Below, piece after piece: positions 35,418 to 47,137 of a stretch of DNA of 64,000 nt. A model generated the notes under the pieces. The model searched no databases. It was given only the letters and a program-made list of their open reading frames with translations, and was not told the DNA's origin. This DNA comes from Sorex araneus (lineage: Eukaryota; Chordata; Mammalia; Eulipotyphla; Soricidae): contig NC_073304.1 in the NCBI RefSeq assembly GCF_027595985.1, positions 48,153,137 to 48,217,136 of the forward strand, read 5' to 3'. Each line of letters begins with the position of its first letter. Positions within the stretch are counted from its first letter, which is position 1. Both the position numbers and the translations under genes were made by a program.

Positions 35418-37278
35418 TTATACTTCTTCAGAATGTGTTTTAGCCTGGGATCCTGGAAAGCAGAGCCTCAGAAAAACTTACATGAGGTGGTTTATTTGAA
35501 AACTAATGTTAGAATGCAGAAGTCAGGGAGTGGGGGAATAAAATAGGAAATGAGAAACACCACTAGAAGCATATATTATAGACTTGGCCATTGCTTTGTA
35601 CGAACTTGAGATTTCATCGTGCTGTAACACTTTGAGGCGCCTTATTAAAAAATATCTTGGAATTGTCCATCCATGGACTACTACTGAGAGGTATTAATTT
35701 ACTATTCCTAGTCTCCCATTGATTAAAGGTGTCCCCATGGGTGTTATTTGCCCCTCCCACTCCCTGGGCTGGATAATTGTGAGTTCTTTGCAGGGAAAGA
35801 AGCAAAACTAGCTGTGGGCCAAAGACAGGCTGTATGGAATTATATCTCTATGAAACTGGCTCAAGCCTGTCTGGAATTAGTGGCCACTGCAGAGGTTAGA
35901 TAAGGGGTGAGGCTTAGGATGTTAAAAAGAGAGCAAAGTTTCAATACATAGAATTTATCCTGATTTTAATTATTCCCCACTTGTTGGAGAATTCCATGTG
36001 AGTTTCATATCATATGAAGATATCAAGCTCTATAAGGAAAGAAGCTATGCATGACTGCGAGAGTGCCCCCACCATTCTGATCTGAGAGCAAAATCAGTAC
36101 CCAATTCCCCAACAGGCCACTCCATTGAGAATAAATTTATTTGGGGTACATCCTTCTTAAGCCCCTTTTGTTAGGGCTATGAATTTATGAATTGGTGTAC
36201 TTTAAAACTAAGCTTTATCCAGGGTAGTAAGTATTTAAGGCTTTATTTTTCACCAATCAACCTTTGCACTTGTATGTGCCAAAATAGTAAAGCTAAAATC
36301 TATTTCCATTATGAAGTCTTATAACTGAAAAACTATGTTCCGGATTTCTTTTACATATTGATTAGGCAGCACAAATCCTCTGCTTGTAGTTTGAAATTAC
36401 CTGTTCTGAGAACCTGTCTCAGTTGTCTTGTCTCCATCCCGCAAAGATAAGGGCATTTATAAGGAAGAATATATCATAAAGACCTCTGTGCCAATGATAT
36501 TAAGCCTATTTTCCTGGAATGATATTTCCCATCACTAGACTGTGATTTGTCTGTTTGTGACATTTGCTTCCTCTTAAAAATGCTATTTAGACATTTAACT
36601 TTGCTAGACTTCTAAGAGAAGTAAATCCGAGGGGGTTTATGGTTTAGTCTGAGAGAATTTTTTAGAAATGAGAAGGGCTTATTCACAATATGTTAAGACC
36701 TTCGTCTAATCTTCTTGCCAATTCACTGAGCCTGGTCAAAGATGTTGGCAGACTCCTCTCGTAAGAGTGACATTACCTACTGTAAATGCTCTACAGAACT
36801 GACATCTCTGGATTCCTTCCAGCCACTTAGGACTTTCTGCAGGAGCCACAGAGAACAGAGGTCTGGTATTGCAGAATGACATGAGGTGCCCCTGGATGAC
36901 GCCAGAAGCTGACTGTCGTCAAAGCAGCTGTGCTCCTGCAGTTCAGGTGTCTGAATCCCTTCGACTCTCTGGAGGCTTAATGTTTGCAGGAGCAGATGAA
37001 CAGGTTTACATATGGCAAGTTATTATACACATATGATAACAATCAAAATGATAACATTAATCATAAAAATAAAGAGGGGAAATTGTGGAGGTGATGGATG
37101 TTATGCATAGATTGTGGTGATGGTTTCATGGATGTATATATATCTCCAAACACAATTACATAGGTACATCTTTGTATGCCAGTCCTGCTACAATAGTATA
37201 CAAGTAATACAAGCAAATATAAATGAAATTATTTGCTGTTACTTTAACACTTGGAGTTTCACATGAGTATTCAAGTGT
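35418..37278. other. No recognisable feature
   Basis: About 1.9 kb of unclassified DNA just left of the PSME2 pseudogene. Confidence 0.4.
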
Positions 37279-37290
37279 TTTGGTTCTTTT

Positions 37291-38104
37291 TTTTTATCTA
37301 TACAATGTATAGGTCATTTATTTCCCTTCTAACCCTGGCTCAGTACATGGCTTCTCTTCACCTTTTGGATTTACAATTCTCTCCAGATTGCAGCTGATGA
37401 TATGATAAAGCTCAGCATAGAAGGTCCTGAGGCCCAGCATCATGGTCCTGAGTGCCCCATAGGCTGCCTCGTCTCGTTCATGCACCAGGGCCCGATAATC
37501 TATTACATAGGTATCCTTAGAGGGCTTGGCCACAGCATTCCCCACTTTCTGAGAAATACTTGGAAAGGGTTGTCTGGAAGGCTTCTGCTTTGGTTTTGAC
37601 AGCATTCACCCTCTCCTGGATTGCCACCCCAAAGTCATTTCCATCTTCAATCTCGGGGATCAGATGCTGAATCCACGTGATCACCAGAATGCACTTCTCT
37701 TTCAGAGTCCAGACCTCAGGCTTAACCATGGCAAGGAGTGCCAGAATCTTCTCATTCCCCAGGAGAAAGCCACACTTAGGGACTTCTTTCTTCTCTGGTT
37801 TAATCCATCTGGTGTTTCCATCTCATCATCCTTAGGGGCTGGATCTGGTATGGGGATGTTCAAGAGGGCCTGGAGAGAGGTCAAGTCAGCCACGTTGAGG
37901 GAGTCTTCCTGCAAGAGCTGATTCAGGTGTATGGTTTTCTGGGGCAAGAAGCTGGAGAGGAATTCCTTGGCCTCCTGGAAAAAGTCTTTGCCTGAAGACA
38001 TCCACCTGTTTTCGGGCTTTCCTGCTCAGGCATACCCCACCAGGCTTGGCCATGCTGCCACTGAGCTGCTTCTCTCTCTAGCTCTCAGCTCTCTGCTCTT
38101 GCTG
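37291..38104 (-). pseudogene. PSME2: Processed pseudogene of PSME2 (proteasome activator PA28-beta)
   Basis: PSME2 is the beta subunit of the interferon-inducible 11S (PA28) cap of the 20S proteasome. On the minus strand the copy starts with an ATG at 38053-38051 followed by residues [10 protein letters not shown]. It continues through [61 protein letters not shown] and [15 protein letters not shown] to YHIISCNLE and KGEEKP. The full coding length is collinear without introns. It has an AATAAA signal just after the coding end, an A tail (T run at 37287-37295) and a 12-bp TSD TTTGGTTCTTTT at 37279-37290 and 38105-38116, so it is an L1-mediated retrocopy. It is dead: shifts occur after residues FRQ, after EMET and after the KYFSE segment. 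A four-residue in-frame deletion follows VAIQE, and a 4-bp deletion near the C-terminus removes the normal stop. Confidence 0.96.
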
Positions 38105-38116
38105 TTTGGTTCTTTT

Positions 38117-38485
38117 AGAAAAAAAAATCAGAAGATCTGGCAACACTAACTCTACTTTGGCACAAGGATGGGGTGGGACTGTGACTGCTCTTTGGGAGGG
38201 AGGAGTAAATCCAATTAGGCAGCCTGTTTACAGACGATTTCTATCTGCCTCATGCCTGGTCCATTTCTCATGCCTGCAACCTAGAAGCAACAGTTCTTGG
38301 AACTTACAGCAGAGGACCCAAGAAGCACTGGGTCTAATCCCCGAAGACATGGTAATTTACTCTCCAAATTTCTAAAGGCAAATTGCTTTCAGATTTGCAG
38401 TGGTGAGCGACTTCAAACAGGACATCAGTTCTAAGTCTGTAGATAGGTCTGGGATACAATGTGATGACATGGCTGGGAGATGACT
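38117..38485. other. No recognisable feature
   Basis: Flank of the retrocopy; unclassified. Confidence 0.4.
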
Positions 38486-38616
38486 TGGGGGCTGGAGCAC
38501 AGACTTTGAGTCTCGGAGCTGCCTGATCCCCCAAGCACCACAGGAAAAAGCTCCTGAGCATGAGGCTGGGAATAGCCTCCAGCACTACCAGGCATAGACC
38601 CGAAATAAAAACATAA
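38486..38616 (+). mobile_element. SOR-like SINE with internal deletion
   Basis: 'gggggctggagcacagactt', 'gagcatgaggctgggaatag', 'cactaccaggcatagacccg' then A-rich. The B-box part is mostly lost. Confidence 0.55.
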
Positions 38617-39029
38617 CAGCAACAATGAAGAATTATGATAGGATCAACTTATGTTAGAAGAGACCCACTACTCATGGTGTTCCACCATAGTAAAGCAGGC
38701 ATTTTCCTTCATGTCACATTTTCATGACAATTTATCAATAAATTTAGCTTCCACTTAAGGTAAGTAAAGCAAATATGTGCTCAAAATACATTAAGCTTTA
38801 TTGATATGATACATGCTAATCTACCTTATATTTTATTACTATCTTTGTATATGTGTATTAAGCAGGTTATCTCTATATTTCAATATATATTCATTTATAT
38901 AAAGATTTCAAAGACAGGTGAAGTGCAAATATTTCTCTCTGTGTGTTAGAATTATGATTGGTCTTTTTCTTCATTTTATTATCTGTATTAAAAGATATTC
39001 TATTAACCTATGTATGGCTTCAAGATTTT
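38617..39029. other. No recognisable feature
   Basis: AT-rich, unclassified. Confidence 0.4.
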
Positions 39030-39041
39030 ATAAAGAAAATT

Positions 39042-39258
39042 GCTGTCATCTGATTGCTCATTGATTTGCTCAAGTGGGCACCAGTAACATCTCCATGTGA
39101 GACTTGTTACTGTTTTTGGCATATTGAATATGCCCTGGGTAGCTTGCCAGGCTCTGCCATGTGGGTGAGATACTCTTGGTAGCTTGCCGGGAGGAATCAA
39201 ACCTGGGTCAGCCACATGCAAGACAAATGCCTTACCCACTGTGCTATCACTCCAGCCC
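39042..39258 (-). mobile_element. RTE-tailed SINE with 12-bp TSD
   Basis: Inverted copy: 'gctgtcatctgattgctcat', 'gatttgctcaagtgggcacc', 'agtaacatctccatgtgag', then the body ('gctctgccatgtgggtgaga'), and the tRNA-like head ending 'gctatcactccagccc'. ATAAAGAAAATT at 39030-39041 and 39259-39270 is a clean TSD. It shows that the composite SINE retrotransposes as one unit, including both the tRNA head and the RTE end. Confidence 0.95.
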
Positions 39259-39270
39259 ATAAAGAAAATT

Positions 39271-40128
39271 ATGTACAAAAATTATATTTGTTTAGAGTAA
39301 GTCACAAGTACTAAAATTTGGAGAAGTACCCCTAAATAAATCTTTCTAGTTCTATTATTTGTCTGTAAGTCAGCTACCTATGCAAATGCGGCAAGTTTTC
39401 ATTTGGGAGTAGGTGGGGTTTTCATGTAGACACAGGTTCTGGGAGTAGACACAGATGCTGGGGTAAACCAGGGGTTGGCAAGGCCATAATGGATGCTCTA
39501 AGAAAAATCTGCTTGGTAGATAAACTATGACTTCAGATGATTTTAGGGAGGGACAAATGTAAGTCATCCAACAGAACACTTAACTCTAACAGGGTTCTCC
39601 ACTGGAGAATGGGATATGCCTATTGCGCACAAGGACAAGCAAGCTGCGAGGGAACATGCTTGTTATGCGTGTGTCATATGCCATGTTCTAAAGAAGACAG
39701 TAAGAGTCAGCATCACACCACAGAAATAGGCTCAGAGGAGCAAAGAAAACCTGCCGATGGTGAACACTGCACAGAGTGTAAGGTGCTTTCACAGACAATC
39801 TAAAAACTGGTCAAGGTCAGTTTTAATATTGGAGAACTGAATTCAAATCCAGGTTTTCTGACTTTATGTTCAGTGTTTCTTCCACTTATGTTACTGCTTG
39901 CCTCCACCTTGACATCAAAAAACATCATGTCAGGAATCTACTGGAGTTGGTGGTCTTGAAGAGTCTCCTAAACTGCCCCTTGATGAAGGTAATACTGGCC
40001 AAGACACTCAGAGAGAGCCACTTCCTGAGGGTGGTACACAGAAGAAAAATTCCATTTCTAAACAGTGATACGAGTGTTTTCTGGGTTCTGATTTCTAACA
40101 ATTAACAAAGTACAATGAATGAATAATA
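39271..40128. other. No recognisable feature
   Basis: Unclassified; chance frames only. Confidence 0.4.
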
Positions 40129-40144
40129 AAAACATACCATTTCT

Positions 40145-41885
40145 TTTTAAAATTTTTTTAGATTATTTATTTATTAATGAGTCACCGTGAGGGTACAGTT
40201 ACAGATTTTCATGCTTGTGTTACAGTCATACAATGCTCGAATACCCATCCCTCCACCAGTGCCCATTCTCCTCCACCGATGGCTCCAGCATCCCTCCCAC
40301 ATCCTCCCATTCTACCCCCTCTCATCCTGCCCCCCCACCCTGACCCTGTGGCAGGGCAATCCCTTTTGTTCTCTCTCTCCATTGGGGTGTTATGGTTTGC
40401 GATGGAGGTATTGGGTGGCTATAGTGTTCAATCTATAGTCTGCTTTCAGCCCACCTTTCCCATCCCAAGCAGATCTTCCACCACACTTTAGTTGGTGTTC
40501 CCTTCTCTATCTGAGCTGCCTTTTCTCCCAGCATGTGAGGCCATCTTCCAAGCCATGGAGCAAATCTCCTGGTACTTATTTCTACTATTCTTGGGTGTTA
40601 GTCTCCCATTCTGTTGTTTTATATTCTGCAGATGAGTGCAATTTTTCTATGTCTGCCTCTTTCTTTCTGACTCATTTCACTTAGCATGATACTTTCCATG
40701 TTGATCCACTTATATGCACTTATATCCACTTATATGACTTCAACTTTTCTGACAACTGCATAGTATTTCATTGTGTAGATGTACCAAAGTTTCTTTAACC
40801 AGTTATCTGTTCTTAGGCATTCGGGTTTTTTCTAGATTCTGGCTATTGTAAGCAGTGCTGCGATGAACATACAAGTGCAGATGTCATTTCGACTATACTT
40901 TTTTGCCGCTTCGGGATATATTCCCAGAAGTGGTATTGATGGGTCAAATGGGAACTCAATTTCTAATTTTTTGAGAAGCGACCATATTGTTTTCAAAAAG
41001 GGCTGAACCAGTCGGCATTTCCACCAGCAGTGTAGGAGGATCCTTTTCTCCCCACATCCACACCAGCAGTGATTGCTTTTGTTTCTTTGGATGTGAGCCA
41101 GTCTCTGTGGTGTGAGGTGGTATCTCATAGTTGTTTTGATCTGCATCTCCCTGATGATTAGTGATGCAGAGCATTTTTTCATGTGCCTTTTAGCCATTGA
41201 TATTTCTTCCTTGAAAAAGTTTCTATTCATTTATTCACCCCATTTTCTGATGGGGTTGGATGTTTTCTTCTTGTAGAGTTCAATCAGTGCCTTATATACC
41301 CTTGATATTAACCCCTTATCAGATGAGTATTGGGTGAGTATCCTTTCCCATTCTGTAGATTGTCTTTGTATTCTGTATCTTTTGTGGTACAGAAGCTTTT
41401 TAGATAAGATAGTGCCATTTGTTTATCTCTGTTTCCACTTGGTTGCTCAGTTGCATGTCATCTTTGAAGATACCTTTAGCTTCAATATCATGGAGGGTTT
41501 TGCTGACCTTGTCTTCAGTGTTCCTTATGGATTGTGGTCTGATGTTTAGGTCTTTAATCCATTTTGATCTGACTTTTGTGCATGATGTTAGGTCGAGGTT
41601 TAAGCCTATTGTTTTGCATGTGGTTGTCCAGTTATGCCAAAACCATTTGTTAAAGAGGATTTCCTTGCTCCACTTCACATTTCTTGCTCCCTTACCAAAG
41701 ATTAGATTATTATACATTTGGGGTTGTATGTAGGGATATTCAACCCTGTTCCATTGGTCTGAAGTTCTGCCTTTGTTCCAGTACCATACTGTTTTGATTG
41801 TTACCGCTTTGTAGTAGAGTTTGAGGTTGAGGAGGGTGATGCTTCCATCGTCTTTTTCTCAAGAATTGCTTTAGCTATTCATGGG
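40145..41885 (-). pseudogene. L1 3' half (ORF2 C-terminal part plus 3' UTR) with 16-bp TSD
   Basis: Longest shrew-type L1 in the window. Minus strand 41885-40680 covers the C-terminal part of ORF2. One open piece (41717-41400) reads MYNNLIFGKGARNVKW and contains IKDLNIRPQ. Another (41230-40832) contains [20 protein letters not shown] and the cysteine-rich C-W-C-G-C-G-E-K stretch. Both are interrupted by stops and shifts. The 3' UTR runs down to the T-rich end at 40145. AAAACATACCATTTCT at 40129-40144 and 41886-41901 is a perfect TSD. The endonuclease and core reverse transcriptase are missing through 5' truncation. Confidence 0.93.
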
Positions 41886-41906
41886 AAAACATACCATTTC
41901 TACTGG

Positions 41907-42153
41907 GCTGAGGCAATAGCCCAATGGGTAGGGCATTTGTCTTGTATGAGGCCAACTTGGGTTTGACACCTCTGCTCCTCCCGGAGAGCCCAGCAAGCTA
42001 CCAAGAGTATCTCGCCCTCATGGCAGAGCCTGGCAAGCTACCCATGGCATATTCGATATGCCAAAAAAAGTAACAAGTCTCACAATGCAGACATTACTGA
42101 TGCCTGCTCGAGCAAATCAATGAGCAATGGGATGACAGTGATACAGTGATACT
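41907..42153 (+). mobile_element. RTE-tailed SINE, full length, with TSD
   Basis: Head 'gggctgaggcaatagcccaa', body 'ctcccggagagcccagcaag', 'ctaccaagagtatctcgcc', 'catattcgatatgcc'. End 'cagacattactgatgcctgc', 'gagcaaatcaatgagcaatg', tail 'acagtgatacagtgat'. ATTTCTACTGG at 41896-41906 and 42154-42164 is the TSD, and it overlaps the right TSD of the L1. Confidence 0.94.
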
Positions 42154-42164
42154 ATTTCTACTGG

Positions 42165-42706
42165 CAAAAGAAATAGTATCAGTTAACAGTGAATTTAAAG
42201 ATGAGAAAAGGAGGAGATAGATGGTTCCCCTGGGAGTGATTCCTTTGTGCTATCACATGACTGACCATCACTGGCAGACATAGCATGAGCACCTTTATAG
42301 TAGTGGTTCAGATTAGTGGGCACATGCTGGGCCCAAGAGACTCAATGTCCAAGGAAAGATCTTGTCTCTGGAAAGTTCATACTTGAGCTGTAGAGATAGG
42401 GCAGAGGCAGAAAGAGGGAACATAGTAATAGAAGGTGCCAATGTAATATGCCAGATGAATCAGTGAAAGCAAATGTTTTATTTCTGGAAGACATTCTTTC
42501 CACATTCCTAACCTGCTATAACTGACTGCTGGTCTAAAATATCCAATTTATTCCTAAAATAATATTTTATGGACCTGTCATTTATATTGTATAGATCATA
42601 GTATTTAGCAAGAATTATCAAACTAATAATGAAAATAAATTCTGTTTCAAATTGATTTTTATATTTGTTTCTTTTAATATGGAGGGGTAATGGAAGGAAT
42701 ACCATA
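42165..42706. other. No recognisable feature
   Basis: Unclassified sequence. Confidence 0.4.
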
Positions 42707-42770
42707 CCATCCATCCATCCATCCATCCATCCATCCATCCATCCATCCATCCATCCATCCACCCATCCAC
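42707..42770. repeat. (CATC)n microsatellite
   Basis: About 64 bp of CATC repeats with one C substitution near the right end. Confidence 0.97.
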
Positions 42771-42939
42771 TTACCTATCCATACACCATTCACCTCAAGA
42801 GGGCATGGTACCTGACTTCACAGGATGCTCTAAACAGCTTCTTTTGGGTCATCTTGGTAATCAAACATGGAAGATAAATGCCTCTACATATGATAATGAG
42901 CTCTCTAAATGAATGAAGTATCGTGAGTATGCATTAAAT

Positions 42940-43090
42940 TGGTGGTTCCCAAATGTGAATATGAATACAAATCACCTGGAGATTGTACTAAATTTCTGAT
43001 ACAGATTTGTGGTGGCTAGATTCTGCATTTCTCTGTAGCTTCCAAAAGATGCTGTTGATGGTTTTTTGGGCCATATTTGAAAGGTAAGGT
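42940..43090 (+). mobile_element. MER5A-like DNA transposon remnant
   Basis: 'ggtggttcccaaatgtgaat', 'caaatcacctggagattgta', 'atttctgatacag', 'ctgcatttctctgtagcttc' and 'gatgctgttgatgg' correspond in order to MER5A. Confidence 0.65.
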
Positions 43091-43823
43091 TTTATAGTGC
43101 ATCAAAATAACACAGATGTATGAAATTTTAAAAGTTAAAAAAGTCACTCTAAAAATTAAACCACTGAGTTCACATTTCCTTCTTCTGGAAAGCAGCTTTA
43201 CTGAAGTATTTGTCTTTAACTGTATTTAAGTGTATTTTCCATATACCCCCACCCTTCCTATTCCCCCAAATTAAGAGTTCAGCCCATATATTTTCTGTTT
43301 TTCAGAGCTTCTTAAATTTTCTCCCAAGAAAACAAACTGTGCCCTTAGGAACCCACTGAGATTAGAAGCACTTCAGAACAAGAAGGGATCCAGAGCAAAT
43401 TACCCAAACCTGCCAGCTTGTGTTAAGAATCTATCACGATCATGTTTACTTGGTATTGTAGGCCTGAAGAGGTACCTGCAATTAATTCTGATGGATCCAA
43501 GCCATGGGGTACCTAACAGATTGTGGGTGATTAAAAATGAATTACTAACCTTCCATTTAGAAGAAAACAACATGGAGACAGATGCCAGATCTGTTTACAT
43601 TACTGGTAGAGCTTAGCAATCATGAACACTCATTTGTTTTCTGGCAATGCCTCTTTTAAATTTTTTTTATAAGTGGCACTTGTCCTTCAGTCCACTGTTG
43701 CTCAATCCTACTAATACATTTTGCAAATAATAGGAATTCCTTTTCTTGTGAAATTCAGAAATATTTGGTTACTATTCTTCCTTAGTAGCAAAGAAATTGG
43801 TGGTGGTCTCCACTGATACTAGG
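43091..43823. other. No recognisable feature
   Basis: Unclassified sequence. Confidence 0.4.
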
Positions 43824-43836
43824 CACATATTTAGTT

Positions 43837-44015
43837 TTTTTTTTTTTGCTTTGCTTTTTGGGTCACATCCAGCAAGGCTCAGGGGTTACTCCTGGCTCTG
43901 TGCTCAGGAATTACTCCTGGCAGTGCTCGGGGGACCATATGGGATGCTGGGGATTGAACCCAGGTCGGCAGCGTGCAAGGCAAACGCCCTCCCTGCTGTG
44001 CTATCGCTCCAGCCT
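43837..44015 (-). mobile_element. Young SOR-like SINE with 13-bp TSD
   Basis: T run, 'ctttttgggtcacatccagc', 'ggaccatatgggatgctggg', 'gaacccaggtcggcagcg', 'gctatcgctccagcct'. CACATATTTAGTT at 43824-43836 and 44016-44028. Confidence 0.95.
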
Positions 44016-44028
44016 CACATATTTAGTT

Positions 44029-45364
44029 ATTTTCTAAAGGATGCACTCTACAGAACCTCATTAATATTTCCTAATTGTTCAAACCGAATGTTTCTGTGAT
44101 ATTACTTACAAAATCTGGTTTGGCACACAACTTCTATTTGAGTTATAAAAGACTCAATTTCTTTTTTTCAGGGGCACATAGAATACTGATAATATTCATC
44201 CAGTCATGAAATCTTTGGGAAGTATGCGCATCTTCCAAAATTTTTATAGGTTTGCATCTTTTGGCAAAACACTCTTTATATTTGGAATTTTTTTAGAACT
44301 GTCACAAGATTACTCAGTTGATGGTGGGGCGCATCACAGTGATTAAAATTAAATCACTTTTTGGTGGGGAATCAAAAGAAAGGTATCCAGGGCATAGAAA
44401 CATAGTTTGCTTAAATCACTTAATACAAATAAGCACTGAAATGTTTTCAGTATACACGGCCAGGAGATCTGTTTGGTTAGAGCACAGCAGGCTAGGTTAT
44501 GAATCATGACATGCCACTCAAAAACTATTACAGAATGTGCATATGATATAAACCAGGAGAGGCTACATTTTAACCTTTGTGATTCATTCATTACAGTTCT
44601 TGACTTCAAGAGAAGTTTAGGAATCAAGATGACATAGGGCTCAGGCTACAGGAACCTAAGGCCAAGGTCAAGAGAAACAGACCCGACAGCTTCCCAGCAG
44701 AGACAGTGAACATAGCACCATCAGCAACATTAGGTAGCATTATGTAACCAAGTCAGCATTGCTGGGGAGAAGGATTTGTGCTTTCTTTTTCTTTCTTTTT
44801 TTTTCAGTTCCCTGGTGTAAATATTTAAACTTCTCCAAACATTAGAGTTACAACTTACTTTTTTGGAATGAAATTTTAAAACAAATCAACAAACAAACAC
44901 TCTGAAATTTATACATGCCGATAGGTTTATTTCCATTACAAAACACCCTTAGTCTTTACCTTTTTCAATTTTCATGGTGCTATTGCCTCCCACACTTAGA
45001 AGGTTATTATACTGCAGGGTTCTACTTCTTGGTTAGCAGGTAAGGTGCCCAGAGCATAACAGAACAGTTCCTTTGTAATTTACCTGAAATGTGCTATTTT
45101 TTTTGGCCCATTTTGGGGCTAGTAGTTGTGTTGAACACAAAGCCATTCCTTATAATGATTGTTATTTATGCTTCCTTATGACTCAGGTCTTTAGTGGAAT
45201 CACAAATTCTCAGAGTAAAACTATTCTGAGATAATATAGTCAGAACTTAATTTAAAGAGACAGCAGTGTGCCTATATTCTGTATATGCACATCACCATAT
45301 CTATTTGATTCTGACCAAATTATGGTTGATTGGGTTTTGGTTTCCCAACTTTCATCTTATCTTT
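44029..45364. other. No recognisable feature
   Basis: About 1.3 kb unclassified. Confidence 0.4.
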
Positions 45365-45378
45365 AAATAGTGCCACTA

Positions 45379-45583
45379 GGGCTGGAGCAATAGCACAGCT
45401 GATAGGGCATTTGTCTTGCATGCGGCCGACTCGGGTTCAAATCCCAGCATCCCATATGGTCTCCTGAGCACTGCCAGGAGTAATTCATGAGTGCAGAGCC
45501 AGGAGCAAGCTCTGTGCATCTCCAGGTGTGACCCAAAAAGAAAAAATATAAAATAAAAAAAAACCCTTAAAAATAAATAAATA
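45379..45583 (+). mobile_element. Young SOR-like SINE, plus strand
   Basis: Best plus-strand copy: 'gggctggagcaatagcacag' (A-box side), 'cttgcatgcggccgactcgg', 'gttcaaatcccagcatccca' (B box), 'ctgagcactgccaggagtaa', 'gtgtgacccaaaaagaaaaa', and an AAAT tail. 'atagtgccact' on the left and 'atagcacct' on the right are a decayed TSD. Confidence 0.93.
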
Positions 45584-45767
45584 AATAGCACCTCTATTCA
45601 AAAAAGCCCAATTTTTTGAAGGATGCATTATCTCTACTCTCATTAGATTAGTGTTTAACAGTTCTCAAATTAAAGTTAAATGTGTGAATGTTAATTGGAG
45701 TGACTCTTTCAGGAACTATATGCAGAGAAAGTTTCCTGATGGTCATCATTTTTTGTTTGTTGTTTGT

Positions 45768-45942
45768 TTTGATTTGGTGGACACACTTGGTGTTGCAGAG
45801 GGTGTATTCTTGGCTCTGCATTCAAGAGTCACTTTTAGAGAGTTTGGTTTCCAGGGACATTGTGAGATAATGGGGATAAAACCCAAGTTAGTTGTGCATA
45901 AAACAAGGGCTTTGATATTATACTACCTCTCTGGATTCCATG
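45768..45942 (-). mobile_element. Old SOR-like SINE, minus strand
   Basis: 'ggtggacacacttggtgttg', 'gcattcaagagtcactttta', 'gggataaaacccaagttag', 'actacctctctggattcc'. Confidence 0.6.
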
Positions 45943-45987
45943 ATACTCATCATTTATAAAACAATAAGACCTTTTTTCTTTATATAT

Positions 45988-46318
45988 CTTCACTCCCATT
46001 CCTTCCCATTCCAGTCGTTGCATGATGTTCTCAAGGGCAGCACTAAAGAGTTTCGGTGAAATGGCATCACCCTGCCACACCCCTCTCCTTACATCAATGA
46101 TCACTTCCTTGTAGAATGGTGAGATCCTGGTGGTGAATCCACAATACAGCTTCCGGAGGATTTTTATATACTGAGTTCAACGCCCTGTTTGGCTAAGGCT
46201 TTGATGACCACTTCAGTCTCAACAGAATCGAAGGCCTTCTTTAAGTTGATAAATGTTAGGCAGAGCAGCATCTTGGACTCTCAAGAAACTTCAGTGAGTT
46301 TGGTTACTGTGTTGATAT
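45988..46318 (-). pseudogene. RTE reverse transcriptase, central part (inverted segment)
   Basis: Minus-strand translation, with shifts, gives the reverse transcriptase section with residues similar to FIDLKKAFDSVETE (here degraded), then MIIDVRRGVWQGDAISPKLF and ALENIMQRLEWEGMGVKI. The 'RQGD.ISPKLF' motif is a conserved RT block (here WQGDAISPKLF). It carries a shift near 46150-46190. It is the upstream neighbour of the direct segment that follows. Confidence 0.88.
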
Positions 46319-47137
46319 GGCAATTACACCACCTCTGCTTCACTGATGACATTGTTCTCATAACGCCAAACATTAGCCAAGCGGCACAAATGCTGGCTGA
46401 CTTTGACTGCAAGTGTGGAATGGTCGGACTGCAGCTGAATCTCAGCAAGACAATGTTCATGAAAAACAAACTAGTCCCTGACATTCCATTTGCTCTCAAT
46501 GGAATGAACATCTCCAAATGCAGCAGCTATGTGTACCTGGGTCGAGAACTCAACATGAGGAACAACTTGGCACCAGAACTGCACAGGAGGAAGAGAGCAG
46601 CATGGAACGCCTTCAAGAGCAGCGAAGAAGTGGTTAAGAGGACGAAGAACCTCTGGCTCCAGGCACATCTTTTCGACTCCACTGTTCTTTCTGCACTAAT
46701 ATATGCCTCAGAGACCTGGGCCCTATGAAAACAGGATGAGAACACTATTAGGGTATCCCAAAGAGGAATCACGTCTCACTCAAGTGAGAGAAGGAATCCG
46801 GAGTTCTGACCTCTATCGACGGTCAGAATCAGGGACTCTGTCTCATTTGCCAAGGCATCAAAAATCAGATGGGCCGGTCATGTAATGCGATTCAGAGATG
46901 ACCGCTGGACTAGAGCTGTTACTGACTGGATTTCAGGGGACGGCAGAAGACCTCGTGGCCACCCACCAACTAGATGGTCAGATTTACTCGTCAAATTCCT
47001 GAATGAACGATTTGAGGCTCTTCCTGTTCCTGGAGCAAGCAGATATCATTGGGCTGCTCTAGCACGCAACAGGGACAAATGGCGACGTTACTGGCACCTC
47101 CTCGAGCAAATCGAAGATCAACGGGACGACAAGTGAT
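46319..47137 (+). pseudogene. RTE reverse transcriptase, C-terminal part
   Basis: Reads QLHHLCFTDDIVLITPNI, where the catalytic box that is FADD in the 60-kb copy is FTDD (46339-46350). It continues with LQLNLSKTMFMKN, SSYVYLGRELNMRNNLAPEL and YASETWAL, then a stop (TGA at 46726-46728). Beyond the stop and a deletion of about 23 bp the frame continues recognisably ([48 protein letters not shown]) to the natural end. The C-terminal domain is that of RTE LINEs. The stop is shared with the copy at 54805-56678. Confidence 0.92.

Noticed and set aside
42707-42770. Short regular repeats that might suggest a CRISPR-like array
   Set aside because: Pure tetranucleotide microsatellite with no spacers, in a mammalian genome.
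45379-45470. tRNA gene with A and B boxes
   Set aside because: The tRNA-like head is the SINE promoter. The acceptor stem is not closed and the sequence continues into the SINE body.
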